Position numbers and translations under genes: made by a program. Shown here one piece after another: positions 1-12,109 of a stretch of 64,000 bases of DNA (within the stretch, counting starts at the first letter, position 1; every line of letters starts with the position of its first letter). The notes below the pieces were generated by a model. That model worked only from the letters and a program-made list of their open reading frames with translations, was not told the origin of the DNA and searched no databases. Origin of the DNA: Sipunculus nudus (taxonomy: Eukaryota > Annelida > Sipuncula > Golfingiida > Sipunculidae); NCBI GenBank assembly GCA_026874595.1, contig CM049314.1, positions 2,131,318-2,195,317 of the forward strand, in the 5' to 3' direction.

Positions 1-147
1 TTTTAATTGCCATGAAAAATCCATTTTTAAATAGCTTTGCTAATGCCATGAATGAATAATTAACACATTTTCTTTTGATTTTAATAGACAAGTTTAAAAG
101 AAAAATTTTACTAACCTAGCTGAAACAATACATGTACTTGATTTTTA

Positions 148-149
<2 letters not shown>

Positions 150-198
<49 letters not shown>
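150..198. repeat. (TA)n microsatellite
   Basis: An uninterrupted run of TA dinucleotides of about 48 bases in AT-rich noncoding sequence. Confidence 0.97.
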
Positions 199-202
<4 letters not shown>

Positions 203-2739
203 TTTATATAAATATGTATAAAGCAGACATTTGGCATACTGGCATGGAACTTGTTCCATGCTAGGAATATTACTGGTAATTAACTTATGGATCTCCATCT
301 CAACTTGCCCCAGCAAAAGTTATGCCACCATTGTTAACCAAAATCTGCCTCATTCAATTGTTCTGTTAAGTTTTATATTAAACTGGGATGTTCAATGGAA
401 ATATGTAAGTAAAACTATGGCAAAATATGTAACCTGAATGCTCACAAGAACCTGTAATGTTAAGTGTTGTGTGATGTTCAACTTGAATAAATGTCACTCT
501 GATGTACAGCCAGAATGGGAGCCATAATGATAACAGGAACCCACATCTGTAACATTGAACTGTGAAGCTTTAAGTGTTATGTTTAACTGAATAAATTATG
601 TGTTAAAGTTACAAGGACTTCCTTCGAAAGTCATCAGATATGTACAACATGCATTCATTCCCATACATGTGATAATACAGTGATTGTATGGAATGAATTA
701 ACAGCTGAGACTGACCAGTGTAATGTGTGAATCACAGAATCAATTTAGATATCTATGTAAACAGTCACAGCAAACATGATACACCTTATATTTATGGTGT
801 AAATTGTGATACAACTAAGATAGAGATATTAAACATACAAATGCATGTATTACTGGGTGTGTAAGTGGCCTGGACTGCAATCATAAGAAACTTTGGCTGA
901 GAGGCAACACAGACACATTAATGAAGACTGATATTTCAGTAAAGAATAAAGCTATATTTGACGTCACTGAACTGACAGTAGGTGCAGGAGGGATCATACA
1001 TTCATGTTTTAACACCAATGAGGGATCATAAAAGTAAGATTTTTATAACAGCTGGCACAAATAACTTTACTTACAGGCCATAATGCAAAGTCCAAACATA
1101 GGAAATATTTATTATTCAAGTAAAAGTAGCTTTAATATGGTGATGTCATCAGACCTGCACTGAAACAGCCATTGCTGGATTACAGGATATGGCATTATGG
1201 TCAATAAATAATTCGCTACTGCCAGGTGAAGCACTTATGTTTAATCTACCTGTACATCTCGAGTGACGAATTAGTGAACCAGTTCTGGGCTTCTGTCTAA
1301 TGCATTTGGTTCACGTCAATGATACTCATTTGTTGAGGCCTGGGGGCTGATTTCATACTGATGTCTTTGATAACTGTGCTGTACTGCCATCTCTGGTCTA
1401 TATAACTTTTACTTAGCTATACTGGGAAGATTGTATGAATTCACTTTATGTAAACTAGTGCAGGTAATGGACCAGCAAATAAGACAGATTTATTATCAAA
1501 GACAATAGTTATACTTTAAACAAAGTACTGTAACATCTGTATCAACCTGACTCCTTTAATAATGCAAAAACCTTTTTTAGATAAACTGGTAGTTTGATCT
1601 ATATATACATGCATATTTTATTTAATTATAGCGAGGTAATTATTGTGAATTACACAAGATGGACCTCTAATAACTAGCCAACTTATTAGAAATGGAATAG
1701 ACAGCATTCTGTGGACAGGTCATCGTCAATGTGACATTAAAGGTGGATGGTACTTCTTACCGAAGATACATCTTAGGAGACATACTCTGATGAAATAAAA
1801 TGTATACTGAATCAGGATTTACCTAGGATGCTCTGAACAAAGCAGAATTAAATCCTAGGGTTTCTTTAAATATTAAGTGAAGTTATACAGGTCAGTGTAA
1901 AATGCAGTCATTTCAAGATAAAATTTTAAGGATCTCAAGACAAATTTTAAGGACTCAAATAACAGTGCAGCCATCCAGTAACAGCTGTAATTAAATGACA
2001 AGGACAGATAACATTTTAAACTGATCTATACATACAGAACAAATTAGTTACTATACATGTTCATACAGTCTGGATGTAGCTACTAAGGAGTGGATAATTA
2101 AGGCACAAGAGAGTGGATTATAAATCTTGTATTTCACAAATCATCAGTTTTTATAGCTGCATTTGTAGTTGACAATCTGAATGCTCCTTTACTGTTTTGG
2201 TAAAGCTTCAAAAGAATGGTGGTCTGCACGGCTGCTGTATGTGGTATGTCTGCACATGTTAAGGTTTATTTTAAATTGTGGGCCCCATAGGTATAGCCAG
2301 CCCCCCCCCCCCCAACCTAAAACCTAAACAAACTTGTTAATAACTACTAGTTACTGAGAAACATCAATGGACAAAACGTCCTGGAAACCAAGTTGTTCTG
2401 GTGGAGCCTGCACTTGGGATCTTCAGCTTGAAAAAACAAAGCTTAATTATTATAAAAAAAACAAAGTGATCACAGGAGGTGAACAAAAGCTTCAGTGTTC
2501 TGTCAAGGTTGCCATGATTCTGTTAGGTTGGTGCGCTGTCAGCTCTTGTCCTTATGTCGGGTCAGGAGGTACGGGACGAGAGCTCTGATCAAATATATCC
2601 ACCTGCTCAACCTGGACTATTCCCTCTTCTAAGGTGTTTGTCTAACGGGAACAATCAACATAAAATCTCTCCGAGTTCAGCAGGCTGAAGCCCTCCTATA
2701 TGACTCAGACCCTTAACTTGTGGAGCCTATTTGAGTTAC
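199..2739. other. No gene recognised
   Basis: AT-rich sequence with only short chance ORFs on both strands and no recognisable domain. It holds a 13-base C run at 2301-2313. It could be intron or intergenic DNA; nothing in it decides which. Confidence 0.6.
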
Positions 2740-2990
2740 CCTTATGGTTAGGGTGATGGACTTATGACTGCCAGTTGTGACTTTGCATCCTGTTCAGACC
2801 CCTACCCAAGACCTTTACCACATGGGTGAGCTCTCTCCACCAAAGAGTACATGTGCATGGACACTGGTCATTGAGGGCAGGCAGTGTAGGAGGATTGGGC
2901 CATACTTCTTGTACCTGATCTAGTACACAGCTGCCTCCATGGTCAGCATGATCCCAGAAGGGGCTAAGAAAAGCTACAATTATAAACATG
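2740..2990 (+). mobile_element. tRNA-derived SINE, degraded copy
   Basis: The segment begins with a tRNA-like head (GGTTAGGGTGATGGAC, then a box-B-like TTTGCATCCTGTTCAGACCC) and continues with CACATGGGTGAGCTCTCTCCACC. This follows the same order as the better preserved copy at 16430-16740, where box B is followed by TGGTCAGACCCCC and a GTCCACCC segment. Boundaries are approximate, and no target duplication was identified. Confidence 0.45.
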
Positions 2991-3008
2991 CCTGCAAGAC
3001 AAAATTAA

Positions 3009-3933
3009 AGGTGCTGTCACACTCAGCGTATAGAGCCAGTGTATGAGGAACGTATCGAATATTTCGAAAAATTGTTTATACGCACAACTTTTCAGCATAT
3101 GAGGTCGATTTTCGGTTAATGACCGTTAGAGTAATGTGAGCCTAGCATACCGTCAGCGTATGAATAGTGTACGCATAGCGTATGTGAGCGTATGTGATGT
3201 GATGTGTATTCGAGTTTGATGTATACCGACGTATGAGTAACATATATCAACGTACCTCCGAGAAACATATGCGGAACGTCAGCCTAACGTATGAGGAGCG
3301 TACACAGCAGGGGGGGGGGTATAAAAAGTCGCAGTGCACTATTTCGTCATTCATCTTGGTGATGTTGCAGCACAGCAACCTCAATCTCTGAACTGCTGGT
3401 ACAAACTGATACAGATTTGGAAATGTGAGACCCCCCATACGCTGGAAATACGCATGTAATACTCATGGGATAAGTTGGCTGTACGCTCAGAACACGTAAG
3501 GCATAAGTTGAGTACATTAGACTGTCGTTAGAACTACCTTCATAACGTTAGCCATTCGTTAGACACACGTCAGACACACGTTCATTAATATACGCTCCTC
3601 TAACGCTAGGTTTCCTGACCCACTCAATTTCAATGTATGAGAAGTGTACTCGACGTATGAGTAACGTACCTTCAGCGTACCTCTAGTGTGTTCAGCATAT
3701 GAGGAACGTATGAGGAGCATAAAATTCATACGTGGGCATACGCTGAAAATTTTTGTGCATGTTAAAAAAATTTTTTGGCCGTCAGGGTACATCAGCGTAC
3801 ACCGACGTACCCCGGTGTACTAGAAACTTATTCCAGCGTACCCCTAGCATGTTTCAGCGTATGTCAGCGTATGCCCAAAAAGTCCATACGTTCCTCATAC
3901 GCTGGCTCTATACACTAGAGTGTGACAGCGCCT
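3009..3933. mobile_element. MITE with ~48-bp TIRs and TAA target duplication
   Basis: The left end reads AGGTGCTGTCACACTC and continues to TAGAGCCAGTGTATGAGG. The reverse complement of the right end reads AGGCGCTGTCACACTC and continues to TAGAGCCAGCGTATGAGG. The inverted repeats match over about 48 bases with a few differences. TAA flanks both sides (3006-3008 and 3934-3936), which fits the 3-bp TWA duplication of PIF/Harbinger elements. The interior codes for nothing recognisable but is packed with the short motif CGTATG and its relatives. It is non-autonomous. A TTAA reading of the flank (piggyBac-like) is possible but fits less exactly. Confidence 0.87.
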
Positions 3934-3936
3934 TAA

Positions 3937-5266
3937 GGAAGGGATACAATTTTTATGGTCCGATGATATTAACTGAAATCATTGGTGATGTCAGACAATA
4001 AAACCCAACCTTTTAAAAAGAGATGCACACTGTTAATTGATTCATGTCTCCACCGATTTCTTACACCTTATCCATCCACGTCTATTAGAAGAAAGTATAA
4101 CCTTGGTATCTGGTATAGCAAATCTCCAGTGAACAAGGACACAAGATCAAACAACTCAGGTAAGCAAGTCAGGGGGCTCATTAAAACCTGGTACCTGAAG
4201 CTCATGCAGTCAGGCATGATGTACTGTGACCAAAACAATACAGCATAGCATCAAAGTTCAGTGCACCCACATTTGATGACAATGTACCTTAGACAGTGGG
4301 TGTGTCCTTTGTATACCGTCTGGCTGTCAGAATAGGACTTTTTAATAGTACCCACGGTCAGCCTTTCTTATTCATATTTCTGAATGCCATTTCAGGCAGA
4401 ATGATGATGAAATTCATCAGTCAAAATGGGTTTTTCCCTTACCAATACTGATTCATTATAGCTAGGGTACCAAATGATTAAAGTGACCACTGGCATTACA
4501 ATTATATATTCTCCATTTCACAAATGGATTGATCACCATTTGTTTTGGAGATAACTTTTTTATTTACTTAACTTTTTTATTTACTTAACATGGTTAATAG
4601 TAACTAAAACAACCTCTAATGTATATATATATATGTAAATGAACTAATGTAAAATAATCCAACAGTTATTTAAAGCCGGGTCATAATTATTCAGCAGTGC
4701 ACTAGCTGATACACTGATGATACAACATTAAATGCTATAAAAAAAAAGGACAAAATATTGTATCTAAGTATCATCAAATGTGCATATATAAATTCTTTGA
4801 TATTCATATCTGTTCCTGATAGAATTTAGTCTGTTTACTGTTGCTGACTAGGGATTCTGGCTAAGCTTTTAGTCTCAATCACAGTTCTCTGGTTTCCAAG
4901 TTGTCATTCAAGAATTTATGGCTATAATGCATGGGAATTATTTCAATTAAACCTTTAGCATTTAATTGTTTGACCGTTCAGGCCTTTTTTAAGTACTCCT
5001 CTTGCACAAGGCTCTTTCATAAAATGTTCATAACCCAAAATATTTTAAAAAGGGTGGCCCCATTTTATGAACGATATTCTACATGTTAGCAAATGAAGAC
5101 AGCTTGTAAAATTATTTTTGCACCAAGTGAAAAAAGGTCCCATTTCTCATCCTGTAATCAACCTCTCCAGCACCTTTAGGTTTAACCTGACATGATGCAT
5201 CACCGCCATGGAATACTAGCAACGAGTCAGTGAAGCGTTGTCAGCAGCACTCTGGCAGTCATAAAA
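3937..5266. other. No gene recognised
   Basis: Noncoding-looking sequence between the MITE and the 71-bp minisatellite. The ORF at 3982-4248 has no recognisable domain. A short TA run lies near 4621. Confidence 0.6.
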
Positions 5267-7612
5267 GATACAAAACAAGGCCTGTATACCTGGAACTCAT
5301 GGCCATGAGCCATAAATATGTACTCAGCATCAATACAGATACAAAACAAGGCCTGTATACCTGGAACTCATGGCCATGAGCCATTAATATGTACTCAGCA
5401 TCAATACAGATACAAAACAAGGCCTGTATACCTGGAACTCATGGCCATGAGCCATTAATATGTACTCAGCATCAATACAGATACAAAACAAGGTCTGTAT
5501 ACCTGGAACTCATGGCCATGAGCCATTAATATGTACTCAGCATCAATACAGATACAAAACAAGGCCTGTATACCTGGAACTCATGGCCATGAGCCATTAA
5601 TATGTACTCAGCATCAATACAGATACAAAACAAGGCCTGTATACCTGGAACTCATGGCCATGAGCCATTAATATGTACTCAGCATCAATACAGATACAAA
5701 ACAAGGCCTGTATACCTGGAACTCATGGCCATGAGCCATTAATATGTACTCAGCATCAATACAGATACAAAACAAGGCCTGTATACCTGGAACTCATGGC
5801 CATGAGCCATTAATATGTACTCAGCATCAATACAGATACAAAACAAGGCCTGTATACCTGGAACTCATGGCCATGAGCCATTAATATGTACTCAGCATCA
5901 ATACAGATACAAAACAAGGCCTGTATACCTGGAACTCATGGCCATGAGCCATTAATATGTACTCAGCATCAATACAGATACAAAACAAGGCCTGTATACC
6001 TGGAACTCATGGCCATGAGCCATTAATATGTACTCAGCATCAATACAGATACAAAACAAGGCCTGTATACCTGGAACTCATGGCCATGAGCCATTAATAT
6101 GTACTCAGCATCAATACAGATACAAAACAAGGCCTGTATACCTGGAACTCATGGCCATGAGCCATTAATATGTACTCAGCATCAATACAGATACAAAACA
6201 AGGCCTGTATACCTGGAACTCATGGCCATGAGCCATTAATATGTACTCAGCATCAATACAGATACAAAACAAGGCCTGTATACCTGGAACTCATGGCCAT
6301 GAGCCATTAATATGTACTCAGCATCAATACAGATACAAAACAAGGCCTGTATACCTGGAACTCATGGCCATGAGCCATTAATATGTACTCAGCATCAATA
6401 CAGATACAAAACAAGGCCTGTATACCTGGAACTCATGGCCATGAGCCATTAATATGTACTCAGCATCAATACAGATACAAAACAAGGCCTGTATACCTGG
6501 AACTCATGGCCATGAGCCATTAATATGTACTCAGCATCAATACAGATACAAAACAAGGCCTGTATACCTGGAACTCATGGCCATGAGCCATTAATATGTA
6601 CTCAGCATCAATACAGATACAAAACAAGGCCTGTATACCTGGAACTCATGGCCATGAGCCATTAATATGTACTCAGCATCAATACAGATACAAAACAAGG
6701 CCTGTATACCTGGAACTCATGGCCATGAGCCATTAATATGTACTCAGCATCAATACAGATACAAAACAAGGCCTGTATACCTGGAACTCATGGCCATGAG
6801 CCATTAATATGTACTCAGCATCAATACAGATACAAAACAAGGCCTGTATACCTGGAACTCATGGCCATGAGCCATTAATATGTACTCAGCATCAATACAG
6901 ATACAAAACAAGGTCTGTATACCTGGAACTCATGGCCATGAGCCATTAATATGTACTCAGCATCAATACAGATACAAAACAAGGCCTGTATACCTGGAAC
7001 TCATGGCCATGAGCCATCAATATGTACTCAGCATCAATACAGATACAAAACAAGGCCTGTATACCTGGAACTCATGGCCATGAGCCATTAATATGTACTC
7101 AGCATCAATACAGATACAAAACAAGGCCTGTATACCTGGAACTCATGGCCATGAGCCATTAATATTTACTCAGCATCAATACAGATACAAAACAAGGCCT
7201 GTATACCTGGAACTCATGGCCATGAGCCATTAATATGTACTCAGCATCAATACAGATACAAAACAAGGCCTGTATACCTGGAACTCATGGCCATGAGCCA
7301 TTAATATGTACTCAGCATCAATACAGATACAAAACAAGGCCTGTATACCTGGAACTCATGGCCATGAGCCATTAATATGTACTCAGCATCAATACAGATA
7401 CAAAACAAGGTCTGTATACCTGGAACTCATGGCCATGAGCCATTAATATGTACTCAGCATCAATACAGATACAAAACAAGGCCTGTATACCTGGAACTCA
7501 TGGCCATGATCCATAAATATGTACTCAGCATTAATACAGATACAAAACAAGGCCTGTATACCTGGAACTCATGGCCATGAGCCATTATTAATAAGTACTC
7601 AGCATCAATATA
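5267..7612. repeat. 71-bp minisatellite, about 33 copies
   Basis: The unit starts GATACAAAACAAGGCCTGTA and recurs every 71 bases. The first unit starts at 5267, the second at 5338 and the last near-intact one at 7539, which gives exactly 32 periods plus a degenerate final unit. Copies are nearly identical, with a few scattered variants (AAGGTCTG near 5490, 6910 and 7407; others near 7019, 7165 and 7509). Every unit contains the perfect 14-base palindrome CTCATGGCCATGAG. Units hold stop codons in most frames, and 71 is not a multiple of 3, so this is not a coding repeat. Confidence 0.98.
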
Positions 7613-8810
7613 ATTAACAGCAAACCAGGGCCTGGCATTTTTTTCCAGTGTTTTTGTTATGATTAATATATCAGTAGGCACTTCTGCATAAAATTATTAG
7701 TTCAAATAAACAACAAATGTCAGAAAACTTAACATTGCTTTCTATTATGTACTGTTCTCCTTAAAGTACACTACCAAAAATAATTACCAGTACTTTAATA
7801 CAAATTCAACAATAAATAAATATACATGTATACTTTTGAATGACTTTCATCAATTTTAAGTGTAATCAGCAAAGAAATCATGTTGTAATTAACTTGCTAT
7901 GGGTTGGTATAAACTATGATGTTTTTGGATCCTTCAAGAAATTAGTACAGGTATACTGCAGGAATGTAACAAATGCAAGCATAACCAAACACAGGACAAA
8001 ATATACACATACTCTAAACTCAAATGTTATATGGCATATCCATTTCCTTAATTATGTACAAAAATATGTTAAATCTCATAATGAATAACTGGCACGTAGT
8101 ATTGGTTCCCTTAACAGTATATCTCAGGGTTCCCTGTCAGTCAACCCACATTTTAAAAGACCCCCCCCCCCCTCCCCTTTTCATTGACCACGGACAAGTG
8201 ACTTTTTTTGTATGTTACCAGTTTTATAGGAAGAAGAAAATTTTTTTAGTCAATATGGCAAACATTTGGTCCCATGTAAATGATAGACCCTTGAACCAGT
8301 CCAAGAAAAAATGTGAATAAAACTACATATGATCAACAAACACAGCTTGGTTACACCAAGAGAGCTCAAGGTGTTAATCCTACTGGAACAAACCGGCAAC
8401 AAGTATTACATTTGAACCTGGGGCAATAGGTCTCATATAAAGATATAGCTGCTATTATGTATGTGGTGGTTAATATAAGTGACTATTACACCACAATTTA
8501 CTGCCTCAGTACATGGCCACCTAACAATATCAATTACACCTACTGGTAGTCCCAGGCCCTGGCAATGGTTCAAAGGGACCCTGACTGTTATTAAATTTTC
8601 ACAATCGCCAACCTCTGGTTTTCATGGCTCGTGTTAACCTTGTCAATCACTGAGCATAATAAAACTCTCTTAAAAGGGCATATTATGTACTATATATAGG
8701 TACATATATTTATGTTATGTACAGCCTGTAATAAATCGGGCAAGTTTGGCATAAATCAGACAATGACCAATCAGACTAACAATATCAGAGATTTTAAATT
8801 CTTTAAGTCC
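7613..8810. other. No gene recognised
   Basis: Overlapping short ORFs (7840-8088, 8024-8320) show no domain and no conserved motif. A C-rich run lies at 8160-8173. Confidence 0.55.
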
Positions 8811-9375
8811 AGGCATGTTTTTATTATATCTAATTGTAAAAATAATAAATGGTAAAAATAAGTTTAATTATCTCAGCTGCAATTAGTAAAAATTATCTGG
8901 TGCAGTTATCAACTATTAATTCAAACAATTTATGTTGCATTATTAAGATGGACTCTTTAATAATCCACATGATAAAAACCTATAATTTTCCCATTTATAT
9001 ATTATGTAAAAGATTTATAATACTGACTTGATGCTATCTATGTATGCTGGTGAAAAGTAAGTAGAAACACAAGTATCATTTTGTCATGTGTCAAGGCATG
9101 TTTTTATTATATCTGTAAATTGTAATAACCATAAATGGTATAAATAAGTTTATTATCTCAGCTGCAATTAGTTCAAATTATCTGGTGCCGTTATCATCAA
9201 GTATTAATTCACACAATTTAAGGTGAATTATTAAGATGGAGTCTTAAATCATCTACATGATAAAAACCTATAATTTTCCCATTTATATATATAATATCAA
9301 AGATTTATAATATTGACTTGTCCCTTTCTATGTATGCTAGTGAAAAGTTTGTAGAAACACAAGTATCATTTTGTG
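8811..9375. repeat. Tandem duplication of a ~280-bp segment
   Basis: Sequence from about 8811 (AGGCATGTTTTTATTATATC) to 9087 is repeated from about 9093 (AAGGCATGTTTTTATTATAT) to 9375. Shared stretches include TTATCTCAGCTGCAATTAGT and CCTATAATTTTCCCATTTAT. Many point differences show that the duplication is old. No coding content was recognised. Confidence 0.9.
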
Positions 9376-9816
9376 CCCATGTATGTGTTTAAATAATATT
9401 TTACCAAATATCAGAGGCAACTTTTATAAATGATGAAACAGCCGTGGTCTGGTACACTTGTTTCTAGGAAAATGACATTCTAATGATCATTAATGATGTG
9501 TTTCAGAGTGTTTAAAGGTTCTTGTACTAGTTAAGATATATTATGTCTTCATGATTTGTATCACTCCAGGATATATATAAAAGTATATGTGAAGATCTCA
9601 TTCTTAAACCACCTCCTTACATCTATATACAGTAGAGATGAACATCCACTGGACGTGATCAGTTGCACAAATGAAAACATAAAATAGCATCCCACACTAT
9701 AACTACAATAAATCAAGATTGTGACCAACTGGGAACAAAATCTCATTTATTTGTAATTCATGACAAGTGCATCTTCCTTGAAAGTTTTCGAATGTGCCAA
9801 ATATTGTAGCTTCAGG
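9376..9816. other. No gene recognised
   Basis: Spacer between two repeats, without a supported feature. Confidence 0.5.
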
Positions 9817-10491
9817 CATAGAGTGAGACTTGTTATAGTCAGACACAGCCACAGAGTGAGACTTGTTATAGTCAGACACAGCCATAGAGTGAGACTTGTT
9901 ATAGTCAGACACAGCCACAGAGTGAGACTTGTTATATAGTCAGACACAGCCACAGAGTGAGACTTGTTATAGTCAGACACAGCTACCGAGTGAGACTTGT
10001 TATAAAGTCAGACACAGTCACAGAGTAAGACTTGTTATAGTCAGACACAGCCACAGAGTGAGACTTGTTATATAGTCAGACACAGCCACAGAGTGAGACT
10101 TGTAATAGTCAGACACAGCCACAGAGTGAGACTTGTTATAGTCAGACACAGCCACAGAGTGGGACTTGTTATAGTCAGACACAGCCATAGAGTGAGACTT
10201 GTTATATAGTCAGACACAGCCACAGAGTGAGACTTGTTATAGTCAGACACAGCCACAGAGTGAGACTTGTTATATAGTCAGACACAGCCACAGAGTGAGA
10301 CTTGTTATAGTCAGACACAGCTACCGAGTGAGACTTGTTATAAAGTCAGACACAGTCACAGAGTAAGACTTGTGATATAGTCAGACAAAGCCACAGAGTG
10401 AGACTTGTTAGAGTCAGACACAGCCACAGAGTGAGACTTGTGATATAGTCAGACACAGCCACAGAGTGAGACTTGTTATATAGTCAGACAC
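9817..10491. repeat. 33/35-bp minisatellite, about 20 copies
   Basis: The unit is GAGTGAGACTTGTTATAGTC followed by AGACACAGCCACA. A 35-bp version carries an extra TA. A variant pair (GCTACCGAG, then TTATAAAGTC and CAGAGTAAG) occurs at 9982 and again at 10320, showing a 338-base higher-order duplication. Open frames on the minus strand simply translate the repeat. Confidence 0.96.
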
Positions 10492-11853
10492 ACTTTGACT
10501 ATAGTTATCAACATCAGAACCAAAATAAAATATAAACATGTGAAAAACAGACAGAGAGTCTGTAAATCAGGGACTTTTCGATAGGAAACTTAAAATTGTT
10601 TCCAGTCAAAATGAACTGATAGGAAATAAAATTTTAAACATCTCAAGGCAAGTGACAACATACATTTCATTTGAACCAAGTGAGTTATTGTGTTCAGACT
10701 TTCATTCATCAGAAGTTCTTAGACCAGATTACAATACAAGTTCTGAAACAATTAAGTTTGAGCTTCAACATCAACTTGTGTACCAAGAAAGGGCAAAACA
10801 GGGGTACATGGGTATAGGGGAGCAGGAAAGGCTACCCATTAATAGGATTTGCCACTGGATATTATCCAAGTTAACAAATCGAGCCCCTGCTTAGAAGTCT
10901 TTTCTCTCAGCTGACATGTTACAGTTTTAAAATTACATAAAAAAGCACAATGAGGTCATATGATAATATATAGTAACAGTATTATATACAGTAGTTAACA
11001 ACAAATCCAAACTTGCACCATACTGCGTGAATAACACAAGTAGCGTAGTCCACAGTCACTATGAGTGTATTATACTGTTATTAGGAACCCCTTCACGTCA
11101 GGGTGTCTGTATAAATGGGTCTCCAGCTGGTAGGGGTGCTCAATGGACCATGACAGCAGGGTTAACAATCGCTGTGTATATTTACCCCTCGTGCTGAGCA
11201 TGTGATGGAATCAACAGTAGGCTACTGAACGCATCAGTGAATACACCCTGTTACACTTCCTATGGGGCAAACAGTTAACTTGACCCCACCCACAACTGGA
11301 AAGAATGTGAGTTTATAACTATTCCTGCTGTGATCAGGCCTATACTTTAATGTGTAAAGAATGTATGAGCTCTCTGACACAATTTTCAGACTGATTTCCA
11401 TCGCTGCCATGGAAACTGGATATACTATAATCAGCCTAATTACGCACCTCTGCTTTCTAAATCCAGGCTGACCTGACCTGATCAATCTTGATATATCCAT
11501 CTATAGGTTCTTCAAGAACTGTTTATCACTGGCAACTGAAAGTGGCCATTTCTTTCAGTTATAAATGATCATGCACACTGAGAAAGAACACTTAAAACAA
11601 AATAGTGCATCAACCATGGGATCTTCATCCAAAATCTGCGAGCATTGGACTTTACCTTACATTATTATCATAACTTATTCTACGTTTTAACTTAAGAATA
11701 TTTTGAGCTTTTACTGGAACTGGAACTGCCAGGCTTTTACATTGGTTAAGGAGCAGGCCAAAAATACAACTTGTTTAAGTCAACTGTCTTGCTCGGTCGA
11801 TTAGATCCCCATCAAAATTCTTAACTTCATAATCATTAAACAATCATGGATTT
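10492..11853. other. No gene recognised
   Basis: No domain, RNA gene or transposon end could be supported. The ORFs at 10652-10894 (+) and 11234-11500 (-) have no recognisable features. Confidence 0.55.
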
Positions 11854-11867
11854 CAGTGATACAGTAT

Positions 11868-12095
11868 ATAGAAAGATGTTGAATGGCCATGCTGGTCCAT
11901 CTCATGGAGATATAGAACAAGAATACACAGAAAAAGTCGGATCACCCCGTATGGGAATCGAACCCATGACCCTCCGATTGCCGGTCGTCTGCTCTACCAC
12001 TGAGCTAACAGGGATCCCCAACTTCCTCTGTGTATCAGCACACTTTCATAGGAACCAGCGAAGTGACGTCACTACTGTGACTGGTATTATACATA
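11868..12095 (-). mobile_element. tRNA-derived short element with 14-bp flanking repeats
   Basis: A 228-base segment is bracketed by identical 14-base direct repeats, CAGTGATACAGTAT, at 11854-11867 and 12096-12109. These look like a target-site duplication. On the minus strand it contains a tRNA-like sequence. An inverted repeat immediately outside that sequence (ACACAGAGGAAGTTGGGGATC-type at 12011-12032 against its partner at 11924-11944) would extend the acceptor stem by about 19 pairs. There is no poly(A) tail. It could be a SINE or a tRNA-capturing inverted-repeat element. Confidence 0.7.
11944..12014 (-). pseudogene. tRNA-like sequence (Ala-type GGC anticodon position), probably not functional
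   Basis: The D arm is GCTCAGTGGTAGAGC. The T arm contains a box B, GGTTCGATTCC, in a 5-bp stem, and 6 of 7 acceptor pairs form. The anticodon arm is poor: two of five stem pairs fail, and position 33 is C instead of U around the GGC triplet. There is no encoded CCA. It resembles a pol III promoter head of a SINE more than a working tRNA. Confidence 0.6.
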
Positions 12096-12109
12096 CAGTG
12101 ATACAGTAT

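Noticed and set aside
5267-7612. CRISPR-like array of direct repeats
   Set aside because: The repeat is continuous with no unique spacers, the host is eukaryotic, and the unit length and homogeneity are those of a minisatellite.
9703-10256. Minus-strand ORFs encoding SDYNKSHS-type repeats
   Set aside because: They are translations of the 33/35-bp minisatellite, and the frame is lost wherever a 35-bp unit occurs.
11944-12014. Functional tRNA gene
   Set aside because: The anticodon stem has mismatches, position 33 is not U, and it lies inside a short repeat-flanked element.
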